Assembly (NCBI GenBank): GCA_017478805.1
Contig: JAFVCY010000085.1
Span: 1-41,203, forward strand
DNA from: Clostridia bacterium
GTDB lineage: Bacteria; Bacillota; Clostridia; TANB77; CAG-465
DNA length: 41,203 bases
Direction of reading: 5' to 3'
Shown here: positions 24,816 through 33,220 of the stretch, in pieces
Layout of the letters: every line of letters begins with the position of its first letter
Position numbering within the stretch: the first letter of the stretch is position 1
Made by a program: the position numbers and the translations under genes
Notes under the pieces: model-generated
The model's database searches: none
What the model was told of the DNA's origin: nothing
Seen by the model: the letters and a program-made list of their open reading frames with translations, nothing else

Positions 24816-26717
24816 ATGAAAAAAGGTATTAGTTTGGTTGCGCTGGTTATAACAATGGTTATAATGCTTCTTCTTGCATCTTCAGTAACAGTTGCAGGTT
24901 TTGGTGCTTTCAATAATAGTAAAAAGATTATGTTTGCAACTGAAATAAATATGGTGCAAGAAGCTTGTAATAGTTATAAATCTGAAAATCAAGGAAACTT
25001 CCCTGTAACTGATGAGATTCAGCTAAACATATCAGGGGTAAGTAGCAAAGCAAGAAGTCAGTTCGCAAATGAAAACGTTGTTTCAAATACTATAACACTT
25101 AGTAAAGTAGATTATTCAAAACTTGGAATTACATCTTTAAGGTATGGTACAAGTGCAGAAGGACAGGAGGATATATACGTTATTTCTAAGTCAACTGGAA
25201 AGGTATATTATGCTAAGGGATTAAAAGTACCTGGAAATACATATTACACTTTAACAGATGAACTTTTGCAGCTTTTAAACTTAGATTCTGATATGACTAT
25301 AGAATCAAATATAATATTTGCTACATCTGAAACAGAGTGGACATCAGAAAATGTAGTTACAACAGTAAAAGTACCTAAGATATATACAGGTGTTACAGTA
25401 TCAGTGTTAAATAAAGAGGGAAGTTATACAAGAAATGAAAGTAGCAGTGATACATATGCAAGATATGTAATAGATGATATAGATTCTAACTATGTAGTAA
25501 TTGTATATTATAGCTATAATGGTGAGAATTATGAAAAAACATTTACCGTAAGTAATGTTGATAAAACTGCGCCAGTGCTTAATTTAGAAAAAGTAAGTGA
25601 AAGCGTTGTAAAAAGAAAGGACTCGACAACTGTAACATTAATACTTTCAGATATTGAGGACAGTGAAAGCGGTGTGAAGGTTATAAAATACGCACCATCA
25701 TATATAGAAGGAAATTCAGATGAAATAGCTAGCTATTTTAAAACTAATGGGTATGTAGCAGAAAATAATATTATTGAAATGGAGGATACTACTCAATATG
25801 TTACAATATATATAGAGGATAATGCTGGAAACTTTAGTGCTATGTACTATAGTCTTTCAAATGATGCGTATCTTGCAACAGTAGTTTCTACAAATTCAGG
25901 TGTAGTAACTCCTGCTATGATAAATGCAAGTTTAGAGAGTTATTTAGGAAAAACAGTAACAAATTACATCGCAGCATGTAGTGATGCGGACAAAGAGTGG
26001 CAGATATTCTACTCTGACGGCAAAAATATATATTTAATATCAAAAGATTTCTTAAGCTATAACAATTTAGATAATGAGGCAAATGATAGTGAAATGCCAC
26101 TACTTAGAAATAGCGCTGAGTGTGGAGTAAGAGGTGCATCTACATATACAGCTACTATTAATCTTGCAAATGCTCTTTCAGTTTATTCTGGAAACAGTGA
26201 TATTACGTCAAGTAATCCAGCATATACAAAACTAAAATTTGTACAAGATTATCCAACTTCTACTTTAAATAATACCAAAGTAGTAAATTATTTGCTTGAC
26301 CAAAGTGTTTGGAAAAAGTATATTGGTGCAAAAGCATCTTACGCACTTGGAGGCCCAACACTTGAAATGTTAATAGATTCATATAATAGTGCAGGTCACG
26401 AAACTGGCCCTAGCAAGCTATATTATAGCGTAGGTGAAAATGGATATAGCATAAGTTCTAATAATACAGATTTTACTTCATATGATATATCACTTTCAAA
26501 TGGTGAGTATAGTAGCTTATACACTCTTCAAAATACCAAAGCAAATGGTAGCTTTATAGCTTCAACATCTGCAAACGGAGTAAATAAGGTATATGTCCTT
26601 GCAGGTAATAAGCTTAAAGATGCGGATTATACAGATAGTTATGGTATAAGGCCAGTTGTATGTTTAAAAGCAGGAGTAAATTTAAAATTAAAAGGAAATG
26701 TGTTTGTAGTAGAGTAA
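24816..26717 (+). CDS. Large pseudopilin-like surface protein
   Basis: A 633-residue exported protein with the same N-terminus as the gene before it (Lys-Gly-Ile-Ser-Leu-Val-Ala-Leu-Val-Ile-Thr). After the pilin-like helix and head (1-150, which repeats the small protein's Tyr-Tyr-Thr-Leu ending), an Ig-like segment (about 155-250) and a cadherin-like one (about 255-350, with AspAsnAlaGlyAsn) follow. The C-terminal domain has Trp-Gln-Ile-Phe-Tyr-Ser-Asp-Gly and ends Gly-Ile-Arg-Pro-Val-Val-Cys-Leu-Lys, an ending I have seen in many large clostridial surface proteins. Likely a minor-pilin-tipped adhesin; the binding partner is unknown. Ribosome site AAGGGGG. Confidence 0.8.
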   Translation: MKKGISLVALVITMVIMLLLASSVTVAGFGAFNNSKKIMFATEINMVQEACNSYKSENQGNFPVTDEIQLNISGVSSKARSQFANENVVSNTITLSKVDYSKLGITSLRYGTSAEGQEDIYVISKSTGKVYYAKGLKVPGNTYYTLTDELLQLLNLDSDMTIESNIIFATSETEWTSENVVTTVKVPKIYTGVTVSVLNKEGSYTRNESSSDTYARYVIDDIDSNYVVIVYYSYNGENYEKTFTVSNVDKTAPVLNLEKVSESVVKRKDSTTVTLILSDIEDSESGVKVIKYAPSYIEGNSDEIASYFKTNGYVAENNIIEMEDTTQYVTIYIEDNAGNFSAMYYSLSNDAYLATVVSTNSGVVTPAMINASLESYLGKTVTNYIAACSDADKEWQIFYSDGKNIYLISKDFLSYNNLDNEANDSEMPLLRNSAECGVRGASTYTATINLANALSVYSGNSDITSSNPAYTKLKFVQDYPTSTLNNTKVVNYLLDQSVWKKYIGAKASYALGGPTLEMLIDSYNSAGHETGPSKLYYSVGENGYSISSNNTDFTSYDISLSNGEYSSLYTLQNTKANGSFIASTSANGVNKVYVLAGNKLKDADYTDSYGIRPVVCLKAGVNLKLKGNVFVVE

Positions 26718-26795
26718 AATTATGTATAAATGTATTGAAATATGAAAAAAATAGTGTATAATATTAAATAAGTATTTTTAAAGGAGGATACAAAA

Positions 26796-27161
26796 ATGAT
26801 TGAAGATAATGAAGAGTTAAATGTAGGCGGATGTTCACCAGCTGGTTGCGCACACTGCTCAGGTTGCTCAGATGATTTTGATTTTGACTCAGAGCCAACA
26901 CTTACACTTGTTGATGATGATGGAAAAGAAGTAGAGTTTGAAATACTTGATGTAATAGTTCACGAAGACGGAAAACAATACCTAATTGTAACTGAAGCAG
27001 GAAAAGAGGAAGAGGATGCAGAAGCAGTTATTCTAGAAGTTAAAGAAGATGAAAATGGTGAAGAGTATTACGATGAAGTAACAGATGAAGAAGTTGCTGA
27101 AAAAGTATTTGATGAATACATTGCACAATTTGATGACGAAGATAATGATGAAGAAGATTAG
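26796..27161 (+). CDS. DUF1292 protein with an N-terminal cysteine cluster
   Basis: A 121-residue, strongly acidic protein. The DUF1292 pattern is clear: Leu-Val-Asp-Asp-Asp-Gly-Lys-Glu-Val-Glu-Phe, then Tyr-Leu-Ile-Val-Thr and Val-Ile-Leu-Glu-Val-Lys. The family's function is unknown. Unusually, residues 13-24 form a Cys-rich stretch (C13, C18, C21, C24) ahead of the domain that could bind zinc or an iron-sulfur cluster; ordinary members begin directly with the domain. The ribosome site is AAGGAGG. It is a single-gene unit. Confidence 0.88.
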   Translation: MIEDNEELNVGGCSPAGCAHCSGCSDDFDFDSEPTLTLVDDDGKEVEFEILDVIVHEDGKQYLIVTEAGKEEEDAEAVILEVKEDENGEEYYDEVTDEEVAEKVFDEYIAQFDDEDNDEED

Positions 27162-27168
27162 TAAATTT

Positions 27169-27198
27169 GAGGTGAGTAGAATCGCCTCTTTTTTCTTT
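27169..27198 (+). terminator. Terminator of the DUF1292 gene
   Basis: GAGGTGA pairs with TCGCCTC (one G-T pair), followed by TTTTTTCTTTT. Confidence 0.8.
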
Positions 27199-27338
27199 TA
27201 AATCTTAGCGAATAAGTAAGAATTTAGAATTTTGGGTGATAATAGAGATTTATAAATTGAAAGAGATAAAAATTAGTGATTAATAAAAAATGAGGTTAAA
27301 AAAAGATAAAAAATGATTTTAATCCTACTTTTTATTTA

Positions 27339-27367
27339 TTGACATTTACATAATATTATGATATAAT
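27339..27367 (+). promoter_or_regulatory. Consensus promoter of the TelA gene
   Basis: TTGACA, 17 bp, TATAAT. Confidence 0.85.
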
Positions 27368-27418
27368 TTTGAGGCATATTGAAAAAATATTCTAACTGTA
27401 TTAAGGAGGAAAAATAAT

Positions 27419-28603
27419 ATGGCAGAATTAGTATTAGAAAAGGAAGTACAAAATAGCACTTTGAACGTAAATGGTGAGTCAAGCATTGTTTCTCAAACGG
27501 CAAGTGAAAGACTTTCTAAACTTCCTTTAGAGCGGCAAAAAGCAGTAAAGGAGTTCGCTTTGAAAATTAACGTACTTGATAACAATATTGTGACAAGCTA
27601 CGGTAATGTACCACTGAAGAAATCAGCTGATGTAAATGGAGAGTTTTTAGAGAAGATGGCAAATACTGAGGACGATAAGGCAGTTGTTGAAATGATAACG
27701 AAGTTATCTGAAGCAACCAATAATGGACAGCATGAAATAGAAATACTTGCTAAGCCACCTAGCTTTTTTCAGAGGTTATACTATATCTTTACAGGGAAAA
27801 GTAGAGATGATGAAATAAAGATTGTAGTAAAAAATACGTATCAAATAGTTACTGGTTTGCAAGCTCAAATGGAAAAGTCAATTGAAGCTTTGATTCAAAG
27901 GGCAGAAGATGGAAAGTTGATTACCAAAAGCAATTCGGAAACTGCAATGTCTTTAGAAGAATATCTAGTTGCAGGGTATATCGCATTAAGTGAAGCTGAA
28001 GAAAGATGTAAAGCACTTTGCAATATGGATTCACCAGAGCAACAGATAGCAAAGAAACAGCTTGAAAGTGGAATTAGACAGATGTCATATCAACTATCAG
28101 TACTTGAGCAGGCGAAAGCTACTTCAATAGTATCTGCAGTTCAGGCTATAACTGATATAGAAAATATGAATACCACTAGACAAATGATACAATCAAAAAC
28201 ACAGATGCTTGTAACACTTGTTTCACAGCTTGGTTCGAGTGCTTTGCTAAATAATACTACAAAAAGAATACATGAATCACAAAAGACAATTGAAGAAATG
28301 TCTAAGGCAATGATGATTAAGGTATCTCAAGATACGGCAGATACAACGGTAGCTATTGCAGAATCTTTTTCAAAAGGCGTTCTTGATGTAGAAACTATAC
28401 TTAAATGTATGGATATTATGCATAAAGGCTTTGAAGATGCAAATAATCGGTATCATCAGTTTTTTGAGAAAAGAGACAGTGAACTTGTTAAGCTTAAGGA
28501 AGCAGAAGAAAAGATGTTACCTACACTTGAGCAGGCTATAAAAGCATCTACTGTAAGTGATGAAGTAATGCCAAATAGTAGAGATTCAAAACTTGTAATA
28601 TAA
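27419..28603 (+). CDS. TelA/KlaA-family protein (toxic anion resistance)
   Basis: A 394-residue helical protein matching TelA (PF05816): a short disordered N-terminus, a segment with NNIVTSYGN near residue 52, a hydrophobic-aromatic Phe-Phe-Gln-Arg-Leu-Tyr near 115, and long coiled helices with repeated Gln and Glu to the end. TelA proteins are linked to tellurite and cell-envelope-stress tolerance and usually stand next to an XpaC or TerD gene; neither is here. Two in-frame CGG codons (27533, GAG CGG CAA; 28448, AAT CGG TAT) are read without a shift. Ribosome site AAGGAGG. Confidence 0.88.
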   Translation: MAELVLEKEVQNSTLNVNGESSIVSQTASERLSKLPLERQKAVKEFALKINVLDNNIVTSYGNVPLKKSADVNGEFLEKMANTEDDKAVVEMITKLSEATNNGQHEIEILAKPPSFFQRLYYIFTGKSRDDEIKIVVKNTYQIVTGLQAQMEKSIEALIQRAEDGKLITKSNSETAMSLEEYLVAGYIALSEAEERCKALCNMDSPEQQIAKKQLESGIRQMSYQLSVLEQAKATSIVSAVQAITDIENMNTTRQMIQSKTQMLVTLVSQLGSSALLNNTTKRIHESQKTIEEMSKAMMIKVSQDTADTTVAIAESFSKGVLDVETILKCMDIMHKGFEDANNRYHQFFEKRDSELVKLKEAEEKMLPTLEQAIKASTVSDEVMPNSRDSKLVI

Positions 28604-28613
28604 TTAAATAAAA

Positions 28614-28650
28614 GCAAGACCTTAAATTATTTTTTAGGGTCTTGTTTTTC
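28614..28650 (+). terminator. Terminator of the TelA gene
   Basis: CAAGACC pairs with GGTCTTG, then TTTTTCT. Confidence 0.8.
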
Positions 28651-28765
28651 TATTATTAAATTAGTATGGGAGGAGTAAAATGAATTTAATTGTGATATTT
28701 TCACCCACTAAATAGAGTATTACCTTCTTGCTCAAAAAAAACATATTCACAATAATTTGTGATTA

Positions 28766-29855
28766 CTATACATACTTTCTTTCAACTCTATTTGATATTT
28801 TAGAAAGTATTTCATAATCTATTGTGTTTGCAATTTCAGACATTTTGTATATACTATCATCATAATCTAAAATTATAGCACTGTCAGATATATTTACATT
28901 TTCTACATCAGTTACATCAATCATAAACATATCCATGCAAATATTACCAACTATTTTGCACATTTTATCATGCACTTTTACTTCATATTTATTAGATAAA
29001 CTTCTAAAAAGTCCATCTGCATAGCCCATCTTTACTACAGCAATTTTAGAATCTCTATCTAACGTATATGTACCATTATAACTAATCTTTGAGCCTTCAT
29101 TATAATTTTGGATATGTATAATAGGTGCTTCAAGTTTAACACTAGGCCTTATATCTATTTTTTCCCTTACTTCCTCGCTTGGATGATACCCGTAAAGAAT
29201 ATCACCGATTCTTACCATATTAAACTGATACTCTGGAAAATTAACTATTCCAGCACTGCTGAGAGCATGCATGTATTTAGGAGCAATATTTAAACTATTT
29301 GTAATTCTAATTGCTTGTTTAAACTTTTCTATTTGCTTTATAGTATACTCTCTATCTGAGTCAGCAGATGATAAATGAGTATAAATTCCATCAATAGATA
29401 TAGCGGCATAATTTAAGATATTATTTAAGTTATCTTTTAAATCCTCTAAACTAAATCCAAGTCTCCCCATACCAGTTTCTACTTTTATGTGCACACGAGC
29501 CTTACTATTTTTTTCTATAGCATATTCATTTAGTTTGTCTAAATTATCTAACCTAGAAACAGAAACTATAAGGTTATTATCAACTATATCGTGAATATCA
29601 CTTACGTTAAATCCGAGAAGTAACTAAAATATTTGAATTTATTCCATTTTTCCTTAGATGAACACCTTCTTTTACATAAGCAACTCCAAAGAAATTAACA
29701 CCTTTTGATTCGAGATATTCAGCTATTTCATAGTCTCCTAACCCATAAGCGTTAGCCTTTACCATAGCAAGTAAAGTAGTATTTTTATTTAATTTTTCTG
29801 TTATTTTTTCTAAATTTCTTCCAATATTATTTAACTTAATATTCATAACTGACAT
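28766..29855 (-). CDS. alr: Alanine racemase, +1 frameshift at CGG
   Basis: PLP enzyme that interconverts L- and D-alanine for peptidoglycan. Met-Val-Lys-Ala-Asn-Ala-Tyr-Gly near residue 31 carries the PLP lysine; the middle has the conserved Lys-Val-Glu-Thr-Gly-Met-Gly-Arg-Leu-Gly, and Ser-Tyr-Asn-Gly-Thr-Tyr holds the catalytic tyrosine. The frame stops at 29607 after Thr-Ser-Arg-Ile. Skipping the C of an in-frame CGG (TCT CGG ATT TAA, plus 29613-29615) gives Thr-Ser-Gly-Phe and joins the two halves with no gap, 362 residues, close to the usual length. The Gly falls in the family's Ile-Leu-Val-x-x-Gly strand. ATG 29855 is chosen behind GGGTG; other starts are GTG 29864 and ATG 29846. An essential enzyme in most bacteria, so a truly dead copy would be surprising. 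Confidence 0.92.
29612..29615 (-). other. CGGA +1 recoding site in alr (reverse strand)
   Basis: TCT CGG ATT TAA. Reading C-GGA gives Ser-Gly-Phe; the unshifted frame stops one codon later. Shows the signature is strand-independent. Confidence 0.8.
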
Positions 29856-29932
29856 AAAATACACCCTAAAATATTATATATCGTTATGAGTTAAAATACA
29901 ACAAATATATTTTCAATATTTAATGAATATAA

Positions 29933-29961
29933 TTGAAATATTTTTTTCTTTGTAATATAAT
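29933..29961 (+). promoter_or_regulatory. Promoter of ctpA
   Basis: TTGAAA, 17 bp, TATAAT in the alr-ctpA divergent spacer. Confidence 0.75.
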
Positions 29962-29991
29962 TAACTTGTTTTTAGATTAGGGGTGTTTTAT

Positions 29992-31212
29992 TTGTCAAAA
30001 GAAAATGATAAAAGATTAGTAATTGGAAAAATATTGAATGTAATACTTGCTATTGCCACTATTTCCATAATTTCAATTTGTGGTTATGTTATTTTAGTAG
30101 AAAAAAATGAAAAAATAAAGACAGGTGAAAACAGGGGAAGTGATAAATACTTAGAGCAAATAAAAGAAGCAATGGATTTAGTTAGAGAAAAATATTATGG
30201 TGAGATAGATGAAGAAGCTCTAGTAGAAGGTGCAATTGAAGGAATAATGGACTCAATTGATGATATATATACAAGATATGTAGATAAGGAAGAGTTTTCA
30301 GAAATGGTGCAAGGAACGAGTAAGACATATACAGGTCTTGGAGTACATATAACTTATGATGCTGAAACAGAGGGAGTATTAATAAGTAATGTAATGCCAA
30401 ACTCTCCAGCAGAAAAGCAAGGATTACTTCCAGGAGACATTTTTCTCAAAGTAAATGATACATATTCATCATCAAAGACATATTATGATATAATTGATAC
30501 AATGAAAAATGAAGAACCAACTACGCTACATATAATATACTTAAGAGATGGAGAGGTGCTAGAAGGTGACTTTACTACAGAAATTGTAATTCCAAATCCT
30601 GTTTCAAAGGATATATTAGAAGGAAATATTGGGTATATAAGGATATTCTCATTTGATGTTGGAACAAGCACAGAGTTTTTCAAATGTTATGATGAAATTA
30701 TGAAAAGTAATCTTAAAGGATTAATAATAGATTTAAGAAATAATCCTGGCGGAGTAGTTGATGAAGCTTGTGATATACTTAAAAAGTTATGTCCTGAAGG
30801 AATACTTGTCAAGATGGTAGATAAAGATGGAACAGAAAGAGTTATATCAAACAGTGAAAATAACAAGTTAGACATTCCACTTGTAGTACTTGTAAATGGT
30901 TCATCTGCAAGTGCATCTGAAATATTCTCTGGAGCAATAAAAGACTTAGAGGCTGGAACAGTAGTAGGAACGAAAACTTATGGAAAAGGCATTGTTCAGT
31001 CTGTACAAAAATTAAGATTATCAGAGGGAGCGGTTTCAGTTACAACTTCTAAATACTACACAGCAAGTGGTGTAGAGATTCATAAAAATGGTATAGAGCC
31101 AAATGTAACTGTAGAGCAGTCAGAAAAATATAGTAAAAAGTGGTATGTACCTGTTGAAGAAGATATGCAGTTAAAGAGGGCAATTGAAATAATAAATGAA
31201 ACTAAAAAGTAA
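29992..31212 (+). CDS. C-terminal processing peptidase, S41 family (CtpA-like)
   Basis: A membrane-anchored serine protease that trims or degrades exported proteins. Residues about 13-32 are the membrane anchor. A linker is followed by the N-terminal helical part with Ile-Met-Asp-Ser-Ile-Asp-Asp-Ile-Tyr-Thr, a PDZ domain (about 100-180, with Gly-Leu-Leu-Pro-Gly-Asp-Ile), and the S41 core: Leu-Arg-Asn-Asn-Pro-Gly-Gly near 250, the serine in Asn-Gly-Ser-Ser-Ala-Ser-Ala near 300, and the lysine in Thr-Tyr-Gly-Lys-Gly. The TTG at 29992 sits behind AGGGGTG; a GTG at 29983 overlaps that site and is less likely. Length 406 is usual. Confidence 0.92.
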   Translation: MSKENDKRLVIGKILNVILAIATISIISICGYVILVEKNEKIKTGENRGSDKYLEQIKEAMDLVREKYYGEIDEEALVEGAIEGIMDSIDDIYTRYVDKEEFSEMVQGTSKTYTGLGVHITYDAETEGVLISNVMPNSPAEKQGLLPGDIFLKVNDTYSSSKTYYDIIDTMKNEEPTTLHIIYLRDGEVLEGDFTTEIVIPNPVSKDILEGNIGYIRIFSFDVGTSTEFFKCYDEIMKSNLKGLIIDLRNNPGGVVDEACDILKKLCPEGILVKMVDKDGTERVISNSENNKLDIPLVVLVNGSSASASEIFSGAIKDLEAGTVVGTKTYGKGIVQSVQKLRLSEGAVSVTTSKYYTASGVEIHKNGIEPNVTVEQSEKYSKKWYVPVEEDMQLKRAIEIINETKK

Positions 31213-31236
31213 TTAAAAAAACATAAAATGAAATAT

Positions 31237-31284
31237 ATAATCTCTATTTGTGATTAAAATATGCAAGTAGAGATTATTTTGTTT
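31237..31284 (+). terminator. Terminator of ctpA
   Basis: ATAATCTCTA pairs with TAGAGATTAT; TTTGTTTT follows. Confidence 0.8.
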
Positions 31285-31327
31285 TCATAATATTGAAATA
31301 TTAGTGAAGTTTAAGCTATAAGTATAA

Positions 31328-31357
31328 TTGACAAGCATATATCTGAAATGGTATAAT
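31328..31357 (+). promoter_or_regulatory. Promoter of veg
   Basis: TTGACA, 18 bp, TATAAT, 39 bp before the start. Confidence 0.8.
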
Positions 31358-31396
31358 TTTGCGTGTAGAAGAGGTTTTTATTTAAGAGGTGATATT

Positions 31397-31693
31397 ATGA
31401 TTACAAATATGGTTTCAAAAGAATCATTACAAAAAATAAGGCAAGATATTGAGGAGTACAAGGGACAGAAGATTTGTGTTAAAGCAAATGTTGGAAGGAA
31501 CAAGTGTGAGTATAAGGAAGGAATATTAGATTCAACTTATTCAAATGTTTTTACTGTAATTGACTCTAATCTATCAAATGTATCTAGCTATTCTTATCAA
31601 GATTTACTTACAAATAATCTTGAGCTTACTCTTCCAAATGGAGAAAGCATAGCAGGATATGATTATTCAGTCATATGTCATTCGAGATTTTAA
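31397..31693 (+). CDS. veg: Veg family protein
   Basis: A 98-residue Veg-family protein. In Bacillus subtilis Veg is a strongly transcribed small protein that stimulates biofilm gene expression; its molecular action is not settled. The family pattern is clear: Leu-Gln-Lys-Ile-Arg-Gln-Asp-Ile, a central Lys-Ala-Asn-Val-Gly-Arg-Asn-Lys, a Gly-Ile-Leu-x-x-Thr-Tyr-x-x-Val-Phe strand, and Ser-Tyr-Ser-Tyr-Gln-Asp-Leu-Leu. ATG 31397 is set by AGAGGTGAT; the longer open frame begins inside the -10 region and cannot be translated. Strong promoter and terminator on both sides. Confidence 0.9.
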   Translation: MITNMVSKESLQKIRQDIEEYKGQKICVKANVGRNKCEYKEGILDSTYSNVFTVIDSNLSNVSSYSYQDLLTNNLELTLPNGESIAGYDYSVICHSRF

Positions 31694-31720
31694 AAGGTGG
31701 AATATATTTCCATCTTTTTT
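31692..31720 (+). terminator. Terminator of veg
   Basis: AAAAGGTGGAA pairs with TTCCATCTTTT (one wobble pair); the left arm overlaps the stop codon. Confidence 0.8.
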
Positions 31721-31785
31721 AATTTCCATATATTTTTTTCCTTTTTGCATTTCTTAGTTATTTTACCAAATTATGACAATTAAAC

Positions 31786-31814
31786 TTGACATTTTATGTA
31801 AAATATAATAAAAT
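31786..31814 (+). promoter_or_regulatory. Promoter with the shared TTKACAT/ATGTMAA dyad
   Basis: TTGACA, 17 bp, TAAAAT. The dyad TTGACATTTTATGTAAA (31786-31802) covers the -35, like those at 16391-16407 and 22205-22221. Confidence 0.65.
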
Positions 31815-31843
31815 AGTTATGTAAATATTAAGGAGGAAAAATC

Positions 31844-33019
31844 GTGGAAGAAAACAGAAATAGGCGTATAAATAGAGAAAATAACAAAAAAATGTTAATT
31901 ATTTCTTTAGCTATAATTGTAGTTACAATTATCGTTTCAGTAATATTTGCTATAATTCCTAAAAATAGTAGTGCATCTGAAAATGCGGGAGCTCTAGAAA
32001 AAGAGCAAGAAGTAATTGTTTATGAAGAGCCAAAAGTTATAGAAGAGAAGAAGGAAGAAAGTAAAGAGGAAGCGGAAGAGAAAAAAGATGAAAAAGTTGA
32101 CATAGTTGATGTAAACTCAAACTCAAGACCATATATGCTAGTTGTAAATAATACTCCTGTAGCAGTTCAGGTGCAAGAGGGATTAAATAGAGCATATATT
32201 GTATATGAAGTGCCAACAGAAGGTAATACATCAAGACTTCTTGCATTATATAGAGATATAAAAGACGATTTAATTGTTGGGACAATTAGAAGTGCAAGAC
32301 ATAACTTTATAGATTATGCATTAGAGTCAGATGCAGTATTTTGCTGCTTTGGATGGAGCATTTTTGCTGAAAAAGATTTAAGATCAGGAATCATTGACTA
32401 TAATCAAGGACTATATGGATACCCATATTATAGAGAAAACCCTGAAGGCTTAGCTTTAGAGCATACTGCATATACATCTTTTTGGAAGATAGCAGATGAT
32501 ACTATAAACAATAAAGGGTATAGAACAACAACTGATAATGGATTACTTTTGAATTATAGCACTGAAGATGTTGACCTTACAAAATGCCCTGAAAATATGA
32601 TAGCAAATAATATAGTTATTCCTTATGGTGCTGCTCCAAATGTTACATCATTTGTATATGATGAAAATACTAAGATGTATACTAGATATGAAAGCTATGA
32701 GAAGTGTACTGATCATAGGACAGGAGAAGACGTTACAACTAAAAATATTATAGTACAAAAAATCTCATATAATGTAGCAGAAGGAAATTATTACTGGGAT
32801 TTACATACAACAGGAAGAGGAGAGGCATATTATATAACTGGTGGACGAGCTGTACCTATAACTTGGGTAAAAGAAAATAGATATGCAAAAACTAAATTCT
32901 ACTATCAAGCTGGAGCTATTGTAGACGGAAAAGATGTAGGTGGAAAAGAAATAACAGTAAGTGATGGAAGAACATATATAGAAGTTCAAACAGTAAATCA
33001 AAATTTAACAATTGAATAA
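31844..33019 (+). CDS. DUF3048 (YerB-like) membrane-anchored protein
   Basis: A 391-residue protein of the DUF3048 family, in Firmicutes often named after the lipoprotein YerB. The N-terminal anchor (residues about 16-40) has no lipobox Cys. A Glu/Lys-rich linker (48-85) leads to Ser-Arg-Pro-Tyr-Met-Leu-Val-Val-Asn-Asn, then Gln-Glu-Gly-Leu, Val-Pro-Thr-Glu-Gly-Asn-Thr-Ser-Arg and Thr-Ile-Arg-Ser-Ala-Arg, all diagnostic. The C-terminal half holds the second DUF3048 part with Tyr-Tyr-Trp-Asp-Leu-His. The function of the family is unknown. The start is GTG behind AAGGAGGAA. Confidence 0.9.
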   Translation: MEENRNRRINRENNKKMLIISLAIIVVTIIVSVIFAIIPKNSSASENAGALEKEQEVIVYEEPKVIEEKKEESKEEAEEKKDEKVDIVDVNSNSRPYMLVVNNTPVAVQVQEGLNRAYIVYEVPTEGNTSRLLALYRDIKDDLIVGTIRSARHNFIDYALESDAVFCCFGWSIFAEKDLRSGIIDYNQGLYGYPYYRENPEGLALEHTAYTSFWKIADDTINNKGYRTTTDNGLLLNYSTEDVDLTKCPENMIANNIVIPYGAAPNVTSFVYDENTKMYTRYESYEKCTDHRTGEDVTTKNIIVQKISYNVAEGNYYWDLHTTGRGEAYYITGGRAVPITWVKENRYAKTKFYYQAGAIVDGKDVGGKEITVSDGRTYIEVQTVNQNLTIE

Positions 33020-33026
33020 AATAGAT

Positions 33027-33068
33027 AAGCAAAGTGGTGCGAGATATACATTACTTTGCTTGCTTTTA
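33027..33068 (+). terminator. Terminator of the DUF3048 gene
   Basis: AAGCAAAGT pairs with ACTTTGCTT; GCTTTTAT follows. Confidence 0.75.
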
Positions 33069-33128
33069 TGGGTAAAAATTTAAAATTATTTTCCAAAAGT
33101 TAGTTTCATTTTTACCTAAATAATAGTA

Positions 33129-33163
33129 TTGAAATGATAGGTATGATGTGGTATAATACCTAT
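33129..33163 (+). promoter_or_regulatory. Promoter with an inverted repeat over the -10
   Basis: TTGAAA, 17 bp, TATAAT (33129-33157). A perfect 8-bp inverted repeat, ATAGGTAT and ATACCTAT (33137-33163, 11-bp gap), spans spacer and -10 and may be an operator. Confidence 0.65.
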
Positions 33164-33220
33164 TATGTGATAAAATAGAAGCTTTTTTGTTAATATAAAA
33201 AATATGAAAGGGTGATTTAG

